Shown here: piece after piece, positions 16,394 through 24,872 of the stretch
Numbering within the stretch: the first letter of the stretch is position 1
How the letters are laid out: each line of letters opens with the position of its first letter
Source of the DNA: Rahnella sikkimica
GTDB taxonomy: Bacteria; Pseudomonadota; Gammaproteobacteria; Enterobacterales; Enterobacteriaceae
Assembly (NCBI RefSeq): GCF_002951615.1
Contig: NZ_CP019062.1
Location: 2,170,001 to 2,234,000 of the forward strand
Direction: 5' to 3'
DNA length: 64,000 nucleotides
Notes under the pieces: model-generated
Databases searched by the model: none
What the model was told of the DNA's origin: nothing
What the model saw: the letters and a program-made list of their open reading frames with translations, nothing else
Translations under genes and position numbers: made by a program

Positions 16394-18032
16394 ACAGCGC
16401 CTGCACGGAAGCGCCGGACACATCGCTGTCGATGCCCACGCCGTAGCAGGTTTCACCGAAACGCCCCTGACAGCTCACATACGCGACTGCACGACTGTGG
16501 CTCTGATGCCCTAACGTGTGCTCGTGGTAATCGCCAATTTCCAGTTCCACGTCAAAACTGCGACGCAAGGCATCGGCCGCGCCGGACAACAGCCCGTTGC
16601 CGCTGCCGGAAATCTGCTGTTCCTCGTTGCGGTAGCGGATGCGCGCACTAAAATGACAGACGTTTTGCTCATCGCTGCGGATATCGTAGCTCAGCAGTTT
16701 CACCACCGGTTCATCCGTCAGCCCGTAACGCGCACGGAACAGCCGCCAGATATCGCTGGTGCTCATTTCCTTGCCATGCGTATCGGTTTCGCGCTGCACG
16801 GCTTTGCTGAAATCTATCTGCAAACCGCGCGGCAGTTTCAGCCCGTGATTCTGTTCCAGCAACCAGGCCGCGCCGCTTTTACCCGACTGACTGTTCACAC
16901 GGATCACCGCCTCGTAACTGCACCCGACATCGGCAGGATCAAGCGGCAGATAAGGCACACGCCAGACGTCGCTTTCTGCGGTTTTCTGCGCTGCAAAACC
17001 TTTCTTGATGGCATCCTGATGCGAACCTGAGAACGCGGTAAACACCAGTTCACCGGCATAAGGATGGCGCGGATGTACCGGCAGCTGATTACATTCCTCG
17101 ACGGCTTCAACAATTGCCTGCAAATTACTGAAATCCAGCGCCGGGTTTACGCCCTGCGTATAGAGATTCAGCGCCAGCGTCACGATATCCACATTCCCGG
17201 TACGTTCGCCGTTTCCGAACAGACAACCTTCGACGCGATCGGCTCCCGCCAGCATCCCCAGCTCGGCACACGCCACGCCGGTTCCACGGTCATTATGCGG
17301 ATGCACGCTGACGGAAACCTGCGAACGGCGGCTGAAATGACGGCAAAACCATTCAATCTGATCGGCGTAAATATTTGGGGTGCTGACTTCAACGGTCGCC
17401 GGTAAGTTGATAATCATCGGGCGCGCAACGCCGGGTTCCCAGACATTCGCCACCGCTTCGCACACTTCAAGTGAAAACTCCAGTTCGGTAAAACAAAACG
17501 TTTCCGGAGAATATTCGAACGTCCATTGCGTTTGTGAATATTGTTCGCACAACTGGCGAATCTGCTGCGCACCGCGAACGGCCAGCTCACGGGTGGCGGC
17601 CTTATCCTGATTGAAGACCACTTCGCGAAAAACCGGCGCGGTGGCGTTATATAAATGCACGATGGCGCGCGGCACATCTTTAAGCGCTTCAAAAGTACGG
17701 GCAATCAGATCCGGACGCGACGGCGTCAGCACCTGAATCACCACATCGTCGGGGATCAGTTTGTCTTCAATCAACCCGCGTACAAAATCAAAATCGGTTT
17801 GCGACGCTGAAGGAAACGCCACTTCAATTTGCTTAAAACCACAGCGCACCAGCAGGTCAAAAAACTGACGCTTACGGGCATTATCCATGGGTTCCGCCAG
17901 CGCCTGATTTCCGTCACGCAGATCACTTGAACACCATTGCGGCGCTTTATCGAGTGTATTCCCCGGCCACTGGCGATCCGGCAAATTCACCGGGGGGAAT
18001 GGACGATATTTTTGTGACGGGTCGTTTAACAT
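16362..18032 (-). CDS. leuA: 2-isopropylmalate synthase of the long (LeuA type 2) class
   Basis: A 556-residue enzyme condensing acetyl-CoA with 2-oxoisovalerate, the first step of leucine synthesis. The TIM-barrel active site has WCSSDLRDGNQAL (about residues 33-45), the metal-binding HPHNDRGTG and GNGERTGNVD; a LeuA-type C-terminal regulatory domain follows (about 420-556). The N-terminal YRPFPPVNLPDRQWP and total length fit the class common in actinobacteria and fungi, not the roughly 520-residue enterobacterial LeuA of leuABCD. The ATG at 18032 is set by CTGGAGAACCGT. It is monocistronic, with no leucine-rich leader peptide upstream. Confidence 0.88.
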   Translation of the reverse strand: MLNDPSQKYRPFPPVNLPDRQWPGNTLDKAPQWCSSDLRDGNQALAEPMDNARKRQFFDLLVRCGFKQIEVAFPSASQTDFDFVRGLIEDKLIPDDVVIQVLTPSRPDLIARTFEALKDVPRAIVHLYNATAPVFREVVFNQDKAATRELAVRGAQQIRQLCEQYSQTQWTFEYSPETFCFTELEFSLEVCEAVANVWEPGVARPMIINLPATVEVSTPNIYADQIEWFCRHFSRRSQVSVSVHPHNDRGTGVACAELGMLAGADRVEGCLFGNGERTGNVDIVTLALNLYTQGVNPALDFSNLQAIVEAVEECNQLPVHPRHPYAGELVFTAFSGSHQDAIKKGFAAQKTAESDVWRVPYLPLDPADVGCSYEAVIRVNSQSGKSGAAWLLEQNHGLKLPRGLQIDFSKAVQRETDTHGKEMSTSDIWRLFRARYGLTDEPVVKLLSYDIRSDEQNVCHFSARIRYRNEEQQISGSGNGLLSGAADALRRSFDVELEIGDYHEHTLGHQSHSRAVAYVSCQGRFGETCYGVGIDSDVSGASVQALFNAAGGILSD

Positions 18033-18224
18033 ACGGTTCTCCAGAGGAATAAAGTGAGCTGCATTGCTTGATGAATTCCATGGTACGCAAACGATATCTT
18101 TCTGCGCCTTGCTAACTGACAGCAACCCTCGCAAAACGGACAAAAAGAAAATGATAAATGAATCAGAGTCACGCTATAGTGCATAACTAAACGCGTCCAG
18201 ATCGGCGATCCGAGGTCGTACAGA

Positions 18225-19991
18225 ATGAAAAGGGTTCTGAATCCAAACGAAAAGAAACGGCTTGCGGCGCTGCAAAAACTCAAGATTGCGGACAGTAATC
18301 CGGATGAAGTACTTGATCTGATTACCCGGCTGACGCAGCAAATTTTCGATATTCCTATTTGCATCATTACTCTGGTTGACCAACATCGTCAGTGGTTTAA
18401 ATCCAAAACCCCTACGGCGACACAGTACACTGCACGTGATATTGCTTTTTGCGACTACACCATCCGGTCTTCGTCGGTTATGGTCGTGAACGATGCGACA
18501 CGGGATCAGCGTTTTAATGAGAATCCGCTGGTCACAGCAGACGAAGGAATGCGCTTCTATGCCGGTGCCCCGCTTATTACGCGTGATGGTTTTGCGATCG
18601 GCAGCCTGTGTCTGGCAGACAAACAGCCGAGAGATTTTTCCGTACAGGAAGTGGAAATGCTCTCAGATCTCGCCGCTATCGTCATTGATATTATCGAGTC
18701 ACGCAGCTCAATGAGCTTTACGGATATCGTTACGCGCCTGCCAAACCGCCAGCGGCTGATGGAAGACATCTCGCAGCTCATCAAAACGCCGGATAACACG
18801 TCTTATCTGCTGATCCTGATTGATACGCTCGACACGCTTTATGCCTACGACATCGGGCGCTCAATTGGTATTCCGAAAGTCGAAAACATTCTGAAAGACG
18901 TCGGGGCGTTTCTGCGCAGCGAACTCAATGAAAATGACAAAGTTTACAGCCTGATGCTCGGGCGCTTTGCGCTGATCAAACGGCTCGATGAACAGCAGGA
19001 AATTTTCAATCAGCTGGAAATTGCCGCCACGAAAATCCAGCGCAGCATTACCAGCGATATTCCGATCAACGTCCGGCTGCACGCGGGCTATACCGTCTTT
19101 TCGTCAACGTCATCCTGCGCGGAAACCACCCTGCGTCAGGGGATGTCGTCACTGCATGACGCCATCAGCAACAACCAGCTGGTGATGCCGTATCAGCGGG
19201 AATCGGACGTTATTCAGCTGCGTGCATTCAATTTGCTGAATGACCTGATGGCGACCGTCGCGTCCTGTGAAGATTTTCATCTGGTTTATCAGCCGAAAAT
19301 TCGTCTGGCCGACAAAAAATTCCAGGGTGTGGAAGCGCTGATCCGCTGGCAACACCCGACGCTGGGGATCATTTCCCCGTCAGAATTTATTCCTCTGGCA
19401 GAAAAAACGCCGCTGATTACGCCGCTGACCAACTGGGTGATCACCCAGGCCGTGATGCAGATTGCTGAATGGCAAAAACGCGGCGCGCAGATTCAGGTTT
19501 CCATCAACCTGACGGCCAATAATCTGGTGGAACAGGATTTGGTTCAGCGTATTCATACCGCACTGATCCTGCATCAGGTTTCCCCGTCGATGCTGGAAAT
19601 TGAGTGTCTGGAAACCCAGACCCTGGCGAATAACCCGCACGCCGTCGCGTCGCTGGATGCGCTGAGAAGAATGGGTATCAGCATTGCGCTGGACGATTTT
19701 GGCTCCGGCTACAGCAACCTGAATTATCTGCAAAAAATTCCGGCGGATACGCTGAAGCTGGATCAGTCCCTGATTCAGGGCATCAGCAATGACAGCAAAA
19801 GCAAAGTGATCGTTAAATCGATGATTGAAATGGCGCACGCACTGAGCTATCAGGTCGTTGCTGAAGGGGTTGAGGACAACGACACCCTGCTGTGTCTGGA
19901 AGAACTGCGTTGTGATTCCGTGCAGGGCTTCTACTTTTCCCGTCCGCTGCATCACGATCAGATACTGGAATGGTCTAAACCGTACACCTGA
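18225..19991 (+). CDS. GAF-GGDEF(degenerate)-EAL cyclic-di-GMP phosphodiesterase candidate
   Basis: A 588-residue cytoplasmic protein. A GAF domain (about residues 20-165) contains FCDYTIRSSSVMVVNDA. A GGDEF-fold domain (about 170-320) has LGRFALI where GGDEF should be, so it should not make cyclic-di-GMP. The EAL domain (about 335-585) keeps EALIRW, INLTANNL, DDFGSGYSNLNYL, LKLDQSLI and VAEGVED, so hydrolysis is plausible. One deviation is LEIEC where LEITE is usual. It is divergent from the leuA-like gene across 192 bases with TATAGT at 18175. The signal sensed by the GAF domain is unknown. Confidence 0.87.
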   Translation: MKRVLNPNEKKRLAALQKLKIADSNPDEVLDLITRLTQQIFDIPICIITLVDQHRQWFKSKTPTATQYTARDIAFCDYTIRSSSVMVVNDATRDQRFNENPLVTADEGMRFYAGAPLITRDGFAIGSLCLADKQPRDFSVQEVEMLSDLAAIVIDIIESRSSMSFTDIVTRLPNRQRLMEDISQLIKTPDNTSYLLILIDTLDTLYAYDIGRSIGIPKVENILKDVGAFLRSELNENDKVYSLMLGRFALIKRLDEQQEIFNQLEIAATKIQRSITSDIPINVRLHAGYTVFSSTSSCAETTLRQGMSSLHDAISNNQLVMPYQRESDVIQLRAFNLLNDLMATVASCEDFHLVYQPKIRLADKKFQGVEALIRWQHPTLGIISPSEFIPLAEKTPLITPLTNWVITQAVMQIAEWQKRGAQIQVSINLTANNLVEQDLVQRIHTALILHQVSPSMLEIECLETQTLANNPHAVASLDALRRMGISIALDDFGSGYSNLNYLQKIPADTLKLDQSLIQGISNDSKSKVIVKSMIEMAHALSYQVVAEGVEDNDTLLCLEELRCDSVQGFYFSRPLHHDQILEWSKPYT

Positions 19992-20030
19992 TCCTTATCC
20001 GCACAGAGTTTGTGTAAAAACAGCCATAAA

Positions 20031-20054
20031 AAAACCCGCTTCGACGCGGGTTTT
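20031..20054. terminator. Bidirectional terminator
   Basis: AAAACCCGC and GCGGGTTTT flank TTCGAC. It separates the convergent EAL gene and the lipoprotein gene, with A and T runs suitable for both strands. Confidence 0.88.
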
Positions 20055-20063
20055 TCATTTCTG

Positions 20064-20477
20064 TCATTCGCCCGTTTTAGGCCGGATGTTGTAGGTTCCG
20101 AAGAAACTGCGATCCGTTTCCAGACTGACCGGTTTACCGTTCGCATCCACGGTAATCGAACCGGTGGTTTTGGTCAGCGCGCAGGCAAGACGAACCTCGA
20201 AAGTGCGGATACCGTTTGGCACATTTAAATCGACATACTGATTAAAGTGCAGCGAGGCGATGGTCTTACCATCCAGGATCACGATCAGCGGACAGGTCTT
20301 TTCAAAAGGTATCACCGACCACTGTTCGATGCGGTGCAATCTGACGTGCGTCTGCCCCGCCGGCGGCGTGGTGCTGGCATTGGCGAACGACGACTTGACC
20401 TGAAGTGTCGGCTCGTAAGGATTAGCTGCGCACCCGGCTAAAAGTAAAGCAGCCAAAGCCACCAGTGTTTTTTTCAT
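20064..20477 (-). CDS. Putative outer-membrane lipoprotein, unknown family
   Basis: A 137-residue protein with a lipoprotein signal peptide (MKKTLVALAALLLAGC), cleavage before Cys16 and Ala-Ala at the following positions, which predicts outer-membrane sorting. The mature part is beta-rich, with FEKTCPLIVILDGKTIASL and VPNGIRTFEVRLACALTKT, suggesting a small immunoglobulin-like or PEGA-like fold with a Cys pair. CAGGGAGATAACG precedes the ATG. It is a single-gene unit. I do not recognise a named family. Confidence 0.78.
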   Translation of the reverse strand: MKKTLVALAALLLAGCAANPYEPTLQVKSSFANASTTPPAGQTHVRLHRIEQWSVIPFEKTCPLIVILDGKTIASLHFNQYVDLNVPNGIRTFEVRLACALTKTTGSITVDANGKPVSLETDRSFFGTYNIRPKTGE

Positions 20478-20893
20478 CGTTATCTCCCTGAGTTTATGCC
20501 CGAATAATAGCAGCGTGCGCGCATTTGTCCGACTCTTTTTAGGAGAGATTTACAGGCACGACAAGACAGAAGCACGGCTCAGAAGATAAAACAAAAGTGC
20601 CCGCAAAAGGCCCTGATACCCAATAAACCCGTAATTCCCCCAGGCGGAAACTGAATATTCTGAATCAATCATCCAAACCTCTCCGATTGAAAATCTATTT
20701 CCCGCCCGGAATTCAAATTCAACCACATTAAAACTAATTCGAACTCACTGAATAAACTAAAGACAAGACATGACTTTTTATTCCCGGAATCAGAACGGAA
20801 TAATTATACAGACGAATGAGGAAGACAGAGCAGAAGGAAAACGAGAGACAAAATTGCGAAGGGGAAAATACAACAGACTGATTACTAAGATGT
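20478..20893. other. Gap between the lipoprotein gene and tRNA-Lys
   Basis: No supported gene is seen. The stretch is AT-rich (for example ACTGAATAAACTAAAGACAA) and includes the lipoprotein promoter side and the region downstream of the minus-strand tRNA. No classical terminator for the tRNA is obvious. Confidence 0.45.
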
Positions 20894-20969
20894 TGGTGGG
20901 TCGTGGCGGGTTCGAACCGCCGACCAATTGATTAAGAGTCAACTGCTCTACCGACTGAGCTAACGACCC
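20894..20969 (-). tRNA. tRNA-Lys (anticodon CTT)
   Basis: A 76-base tRNA starting GGGTCGTTAGCTCAGTCGG with encoded CCA. The anticodon stem GTTGA/TCAAT encloses CTCTTAA, giving anticodon CTT rather than the TTT of E. coli lysine tRNAs. The acceptor GGGTCGT/ACGACCC and the T arm GGCGGTTCGAACCCGCC pair fully. It is a single gene. Confidence 0.93.
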
Positions 20970-21338
20970 AACGGGACGGATTATTCTCCTCTCAACGGAT
21001 GATGTCAAACGCTTATCCCTGTTTTTTTTCAGTCTTTTTCAGGATTATTTGTGAAGCCCATCACAGTGAAAAACGGTATTATTCCCGTCGCTGTCACTGA
21101 CATTTGATTAATTAACACTCAGTTATCCGCAATGTAAAAAATACGATACATTTTTTTCAGCGGCATTTTTCATGCCAGTTATAATAAATGCGCAGTTAAC
21201 ATTACTATTACACCGGTCATCCCGGCTGTCGTTCCAGATGGGGGACAAAAGAGCCTTTGAGAGCTCAGTTTACTGACATAAATAAATGCGATATGGCGGA
21301 GTTCATACGCAGAAAGCAAAAACAGGAATCAATACAAC
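20970..21338. other. cycA upstream region
   Basis: This 369-base gap holds a perfect CRP consensus (listed separately) and a TATAAT at 21180-21185 without a good -35. Just before the start codon, CAATACAACATG is the kind of CA-rich sequence that pairs with the GcvB seed region; E. coli cycA is a known GcvB target. The GcvB link here is inferred from that knowledge. Confidence 0.5.
21050..21065. promoter_or_regulatory. CRP-binding site consensus
   Basis: TGTGA-AGCCCA-TCACA matches the TGTGA-N6-TCACA consensus in all ten defined positions. It lies between the divergent tRNA-Lys and cycA genes, about 120 bases upstream of the cycA TATAAT, so the regulated promoter is uncertain. Confidence 0.65.
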
Positions 21339-22736
21339 ATGCAAGAAGAGTCAAAAATCCTCGCACAGTCAGAGGAAGAGAACGCAGAAGGTCTGCGGCG
21401 AAACCTCTCTAACCGCCATATTCAGCTTATCGCTATCGGCGGTGCCATCGGTACCGGCCTGTTTATGGGCTCCGGAAAAACCATCAGCCTCGCCGGTCCT
21501 TCCATCATCTTCGTGTATATGATCATCGGCTTTATGCTGTTTTTCGTGATGCGCGCGATGGGCGAATTACTGCTTTCCAATCTTGAATACAAATCTTTCA
21601 GTGACTTCGCCGCCGACCTTCTCGGTCCATGGGCCGGATATTTCACCGGCTGGACCTACTGGTTCTGCTGGGTCGTCACCGGCATCGCCGACGTCGTCGC
21701 CATCACCGCCTACGCGCAGTTCTGGTTCCCCGGCCTCTCGCAATGGATCGCCTCCTTGCTCTGCGTTCTGGTTCTCCTCAGCCTGAACCTGGCCACCGTC
21801 AAAATGTTTGGTGAGATGGAATTCTGGTTTGCGATGATCAAAATCGTCGCCATTGTCGGGCTGATCATTGCCGGGCTGGTGATGGTTCTGACGCATTTCC
21901 AGACGCCAACCGGCACCGTCGCTTCTTTCAGTAACCTGTGGAACGATGGCGGATTCTTCCCGAAAGGCGTCAGCGGATTCTTCGCCGGTTTCCAGATTGC
22001 GGTCTTCGCCTTTGTCGGGATTGAACTGGTGGGCACAACCGCTGCCGAGACTAAAGATCCGCAGAAATCGCTGCCACGCGCCATCAACGCAATACCGCTG
22101 CGCATCATCATGTTCTACGTTTTCTCGCTGATCATGATTATGTCGGTCACGCCGTGGAGCCACGTTGTCGCGGATAAAAGCCCGTTTGTTGAGCTGTTTG
22201 TTCTGGCCGGTCTGCCCGCTGCGGCGAGCATCATCAACTTTGTCGTGCTGACGTCTGCCGCCTCTTCCGCCAACAGCGGCGTGTTCTCCACCAGCCGTAT
22301 GCTGTTTGGTCTGGCTCAGGAAGGCAACGCGCCGAAAGCGTTCGGCAAACTCTCCTCCCGCGCCGTACCGTCTAACGGGCTGACCTTCTCCTGTATCTGC
22401 CTGCTCGGCGGTGTGGTGCTGATTTACCTGATCCCGAACGTGATGACGGTCTTCACGCTGGTCACCACCGTCTCTGCGATTCTGTTTATGTTCGTCTGGA
22501 CCATCATCCTCTGTTCGTATCTGGTCTACCGTCGTAAACGTCCGCAACTGCACGAAGCGTCCATCTACAAAATGCCGCTCGGTAAAATCATGTGCTGGGT
22601 ATGCATGGCATTCTTCGCCTTCGTGCTGGTACTCCTGACGTTGCAGGATGACACCCGCCAGGCACTGATGGTTACGCCGCTGTGGTTTGTGGTGCTGGGC
22701 ATTGGCTACTGGCTGAGAAGCAGAAGCCGCGCTTAA
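21339..22736 (+). CDS. cycA: D-serine/D-alanine/glycine permease CycA
   Basis: A 465-residue APC-superfamily amino-acid:proton symporter with 12 hydrophobic helices, nearly identical to E. coli CycA through GAIGTGLFMGSGKTISLAG, GWTYWFCWVVTG and SSANSGVFSTSRMLFGLAQ. It imports glycine, D- and L-alanine, D-serine and D-cycloserine. The start follows a leader with a CA-rich GcvB-like target. The C-terminal tail after the last helix is only a few basic residues. Monocistronic, with a strong terminator 19 bases past the stop. Confidence 0.96.
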   Translation: MQEESKILAQSEEENAEGLRRNLSNRHIQLIAIGGAIGTGLFMGSGKTISLAGPSIIFVYMIIGFMLFFVMRAMGELLLSNLEYKSFSDFAADLLGPWAGYFTGWTYWFCWVVTGIADVVAITAYAQFWFPGLSQWIASLLCVLVLLSLNLATVKMFGEMEFWFAMIKIVAIVGLIIAGLVMVLTHFQTPTGTVASFSNLWNDGGFFPKGVSGFFAGFQIAVFAFVGIELVGTTAAETKDPQKSLPRAINAIPLRIIMFYVFSLIMIMSVTPWSHVVADKSPFVELFVLAGLPAAASIINFVVLTSAASSANSGVFSTSRMLFGLAQEGNAPKAFGKLSSRAVPSNGLTFSCICLLGGVVLIYLIPNVMTVFTLVTTVSAILFMFVWTIILCSYLVYRRKRPQLHEASIYKMPLGKIMCWVCMAFFAFVLVLLTLQDDTRQALMVTPLWFVVLGIGYWLRSRSRA

Positions 22737-22754
22737 CCGAGTCAGAAATATAGC

Positions 22755-22777
22755 AAAGGAGCCTTTCCGGCTCCTTT
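22755..22777. terminator. Terminator after cycA
   Basis: AAAGGAGCC-TTTCC-GGCTCCTTT is a nine-pair perfect stem between cycA and the convergent DUF457 gene. Confidence 0.87.
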
Positions 22778-22784
22778 GTCTTTA

Positions 22785-23774
22785 CTACTCCACATCCAGC
22801 GCCGACCTGAACTGCCGCCACATCTTCACCGCTGACGGTCTGGCCGAGGCCACTTTGACCGGCAATTCAGGCGGTTCTCCGGCTTTCATCTCTCCGAGAT
22901 CAAACACAAAGGTATAATCCGGTTCCTGACCCATGCGTAAATCGCTGACCAGAATGTGTCCGCCCTGCTCTTTCACACTGAAAAATCCGTGGCTGAACCA
23001 CGCGACGCGGGCGAGAAATGCGTTGTCTTTATGCGCTTCGTACAGCGCTTCTCCGCGCGGATAAAAGCGGAAACGGATCGGGGAATCCGGGTGCAGCAGC
23101 GATGTAAAACCCTCGCCGTAGCTGTTTTTATTCATCACCACCACGCGCCACACCAGCGAGTTGAGCGGCGTCGGCGTCACCAGAACCTGCGTGCTTTCGA
23201 TATTCTGCCGCTGCAACTCTTCACTGACGTGCACCGTCACCTCATGCTGCTCGATGACCGTGCAGATAAGATACAAACAGCTCACGCCCAGCAGCACGTT
23301 GTTCCACATGATCCCGCGCTGTTGCTCGCGGTACAGCGCCAGCCCGACGCCGATGATCAGCGGCAGGGTATACAGCGGATCGACGATGAAAATGCTGCCG
23401 ACCGCAAACGGATAATGCGTAAAAGGAATGCCCAGCTGCGTGCCGTAAACCGTCATTAAATCGAGCAGCGGATGCGTGATCAGCGCCAGCCAGACCGTGC
23501 CGCACCAGCGTCTGAAATATTGCCCGGCGCTGAAAATTTTCGCCATCATCCAGGCGAGCAGCGGCGAAATCAGCGTGAGATACAACAACGCATGCGTCTG
23601 CGTGCGGTGCTGCGTCATATTGCTGATGGCGTCGCCGTGATCGTAAAAGACATCCAGATCCGGCAACGTTCCGCAGACCGCGCCCGCCAGCGCGGATTTC
23701 CACACCGGCGTCCGCTTGCCCATCACCGCGATACCGACGGCAGCGCCCAAGACTAATTGTGAAACCGAATCCAT
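22785..23774 (-). CDS. DUF457 membrane-bound metal-dependent hydrolase (YdjM/YbcI type)
   Basis: A 329-residue inner-membrane protein. The N-terminal half (about 1-190) is hydrophobic and carries the polar signature of the family: GTLPDLDVFYDHGD and MTQHRTQTHALLY, then THPLLDLMTVYGTQL. These His/Asp clusters are the presumed metal site. The C-terminal half (about 190-329) is soluble and mixed alpha/beta. GAAGAGGTCAGG precedes the start. It begins ten bases after rutR on the same strand, so rutR and this gene are likely co-transcribed. The substrate is unknown. Confidence 0.8.
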   Translation of the reverse strand: MDSVSQLVLGAAVGIAVMGKRTPVWKSALAGAVCGTLPDLDVFYDHGDAISNMTQHRTQTHALLYLTLISPLLAWMMAKIFSAGQYFRRWCGTVWLALITHPLLDLMTVYGTQLGIPFTHYPFAVGSIFIVDPLYTLPLIIGVGLALYREQQRGIMWNNVLLGVSCLYLICTVIEQHEVTVHVSEELQRQNIESTQVLVTPTPLNSLVWRVVVMNKNSYGEGFTSLLHPDSPIRFRFYPRGEALYEAHKDNAFLARVAWFSHGFFSVKEQGGHILVSDLRMGQEPDYTFVFDLGEMKAGEPPELPVKVASARPSAVKMWRQFRSALDVE

Positions 23775-23784
23775 CCTGACCTCT

Positions 23785-24474
23785 TCAAGCCCGAAGCTGT
23801 ATGCCTTCGGTAATAATGCGCTGCACGTTGCTCACGGTCAGTTCGAAAAACTCAGGATCGTTGAGCGTTTTGCCGGTAATGGCTTCAACCTGCACGCCAA
23901 AATCGGCGTAATGCTGCGTGGTTGCCCACAGCATAAAAATCAGCTGCATCGGATCAACCGGCGCAATTAATTCATCTTTTATCCAGCCGCGGATCACATC
24001 CGATTTATCTTCCACCAGCGTTTTCAGGCTGCCGCCGAGTTCCTGTTTCAGCAGCGGCGCGCCCTGCACCATCTCCAGACAAAACAGTCGCGACGCCTGC
24101 GGATGATCGCGGGAAACACAGAGTTTCAGGCGGATATAGTCGCGTATCGCTTCCAGCGGATGTTGATCCCGTTGCAGCGCTTTCAGCGGGGCCAGCCAGA
24201 TATCCAGCAGGCCTTTCAGCACGGCAATATACAGATCTTCTTTCGACGGGAAGTAATACAGCAGATTGGTTTTCGAGACGTCGGCGCGCTCGGCGACCTG
24301 ATCCAGGCTGGTGCCGTGAATGCCGTACAGCGAGAAAAATTCCAGCGCGGCGGCCATGATATTGCCACGTTTGGCGGCGACCGCCCGCGAGCGGCGCGTC
24401 GGTGCTTTCACCCCGGCTTTGCGGGATGTACTTTCCCCGGCGGCGGGCTGAGGAGGTTCGACCAATGGCTTCAC
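23785..24474 (-). CDS. rutR: TetR-family regulator RutR
   Basis: A 229-residue repressor divergent from the rut operon. The TetR helix-turn-helix is complete (SLDQVAERADVSKTNLLYYF), and the ligand domain shares IWLAPLKAL, ASRLFCLEMVQGAPLLKQEL, WATTQHYADFGVQVEAITG and NVQRIITEGI with E. coli RutR, which senses uracil and thymine. It is about 17 residues longer than the E. coli protein at the N-terminus. The GTG at 24472-24474 is chosen because AGGAAATCCTT precedes it; a TTG at 24492 is the alternative and has no ribosome site. Confidence 0.9.
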   Translation of the reverse strand: MKPLVEPPQPAAGESTSRKAGVKAPTRRSRAVAAKRGNIMAAALEFFSLYGIHGTSLDQVAERADVSKTNLLYYFPSKEDLYIAVLKGLLDIWLAPLKALQRDQHPLEAIRDYIRLKLCVSRDHPQASRLFCLEMVQGAPLLKQELGGSLKTLVEDKSDVIRGWIKDELIAPVDPMQLIFMLWATTQHYADFGVQVEAITGKTLNDPEFFELTVSNVQRIITEGIQLRA

Positions 24475-24554
24475 AAGGATTTCCTGAGACAAACAGCAAG
24501 GATGAAATCATAACAAATAGGGATAAATGCGACTATCGCTATAAGTCAGGCCAA

Positions 24555-24595
24555 TTAAACAACAAATTAATAACCATAATAATTGTGTTGTTTAA
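24555..24595. promoter_or_regulatory. 10-bp inverted repeat near the rutR start
   Basis: TTAAACAACA (24555-24564) and TGTTGTTTAA (24586-24595) are perfect arms with a 21-base spacer, and pairing continues inward through AATTA/TAATT with a one-base slip. It is distinct from the RutR box and could serve a second regulator of rutR or rutA. Confidence 0.45.
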
Positions 24596-24646
24596 CAAAA
24601 ATGCACCATTTGCGGACATTCCTGCCTGATTAACGTGCAGTTTGTT

Positions 24647-24662
24647 TTGACCAAATGGTCTG
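24647..24662. promoter_or_regulatory. RutR operator
   Basis: TTGACCA-AA-TGGTCTG matches the RutR palindrome TTGACCA-NN-TGGTCAA except for the last two bases. It lies 73-88 bases upstream of the sigma-54 promoter, between rutR and rutA. Confidence 0.85.
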
Positions 24663-24734
24663 AAACAGACCGCTTGCTCCACCAGTAACTAAAATATTTT
24701 ATTAACCTGCTGATAATCATCACATTTAAAAAAG

Positions 24735-24750
24735 TGGCACTGCCTTTGCA
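24735..24750 (+). promoter_or_regulatory. Sigma-54 promoter of the rut operon
   Basis: TGGCAC-TGCCT-TTGCA fits the -24/-12 consensus TGGCAC-N5-TTGCW exactly. Transcription would begin near 24762, leaving a leader of about 110 bases before rutA. In E. coli the rut operon is activated by NtrC under nitrogen limitation; TGCACC at 24602-24607 is a possible NtrC half-site. Confidence 0.9.
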
Positions 24751-24872
24751 ATACTCACCCCGTTAGGAAATTTCAGCACGGTGCAATTCGGAACCCGCAG
24801 GACGCACTCAAGCCGCGCAGAGATTTTCGCAAGCCCTTGTATTGAAAAATGAATCTTCAACTGAGGTGAGCT

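Noticed and set aside
18026..18367. Possible leucine leader peptide before the leuA-like gene
   Set aside because: No Leu-codon run, ribosome site or attenuator hairpin was found; the frame is antisense to the GAF-EAL start.
20790..21008. 72-codon minus-strand frame containing SLAQSVEQLTLNQ
   Set aside because: It is the well-known translation artefact of a tRNA gene (tRNA-Lys).
21567..22553. Long minus-strand frame across cycA
   Set aside because: It is antisense to a certain gene, is highly charged and repetitive in composition, and has no ribosome site.
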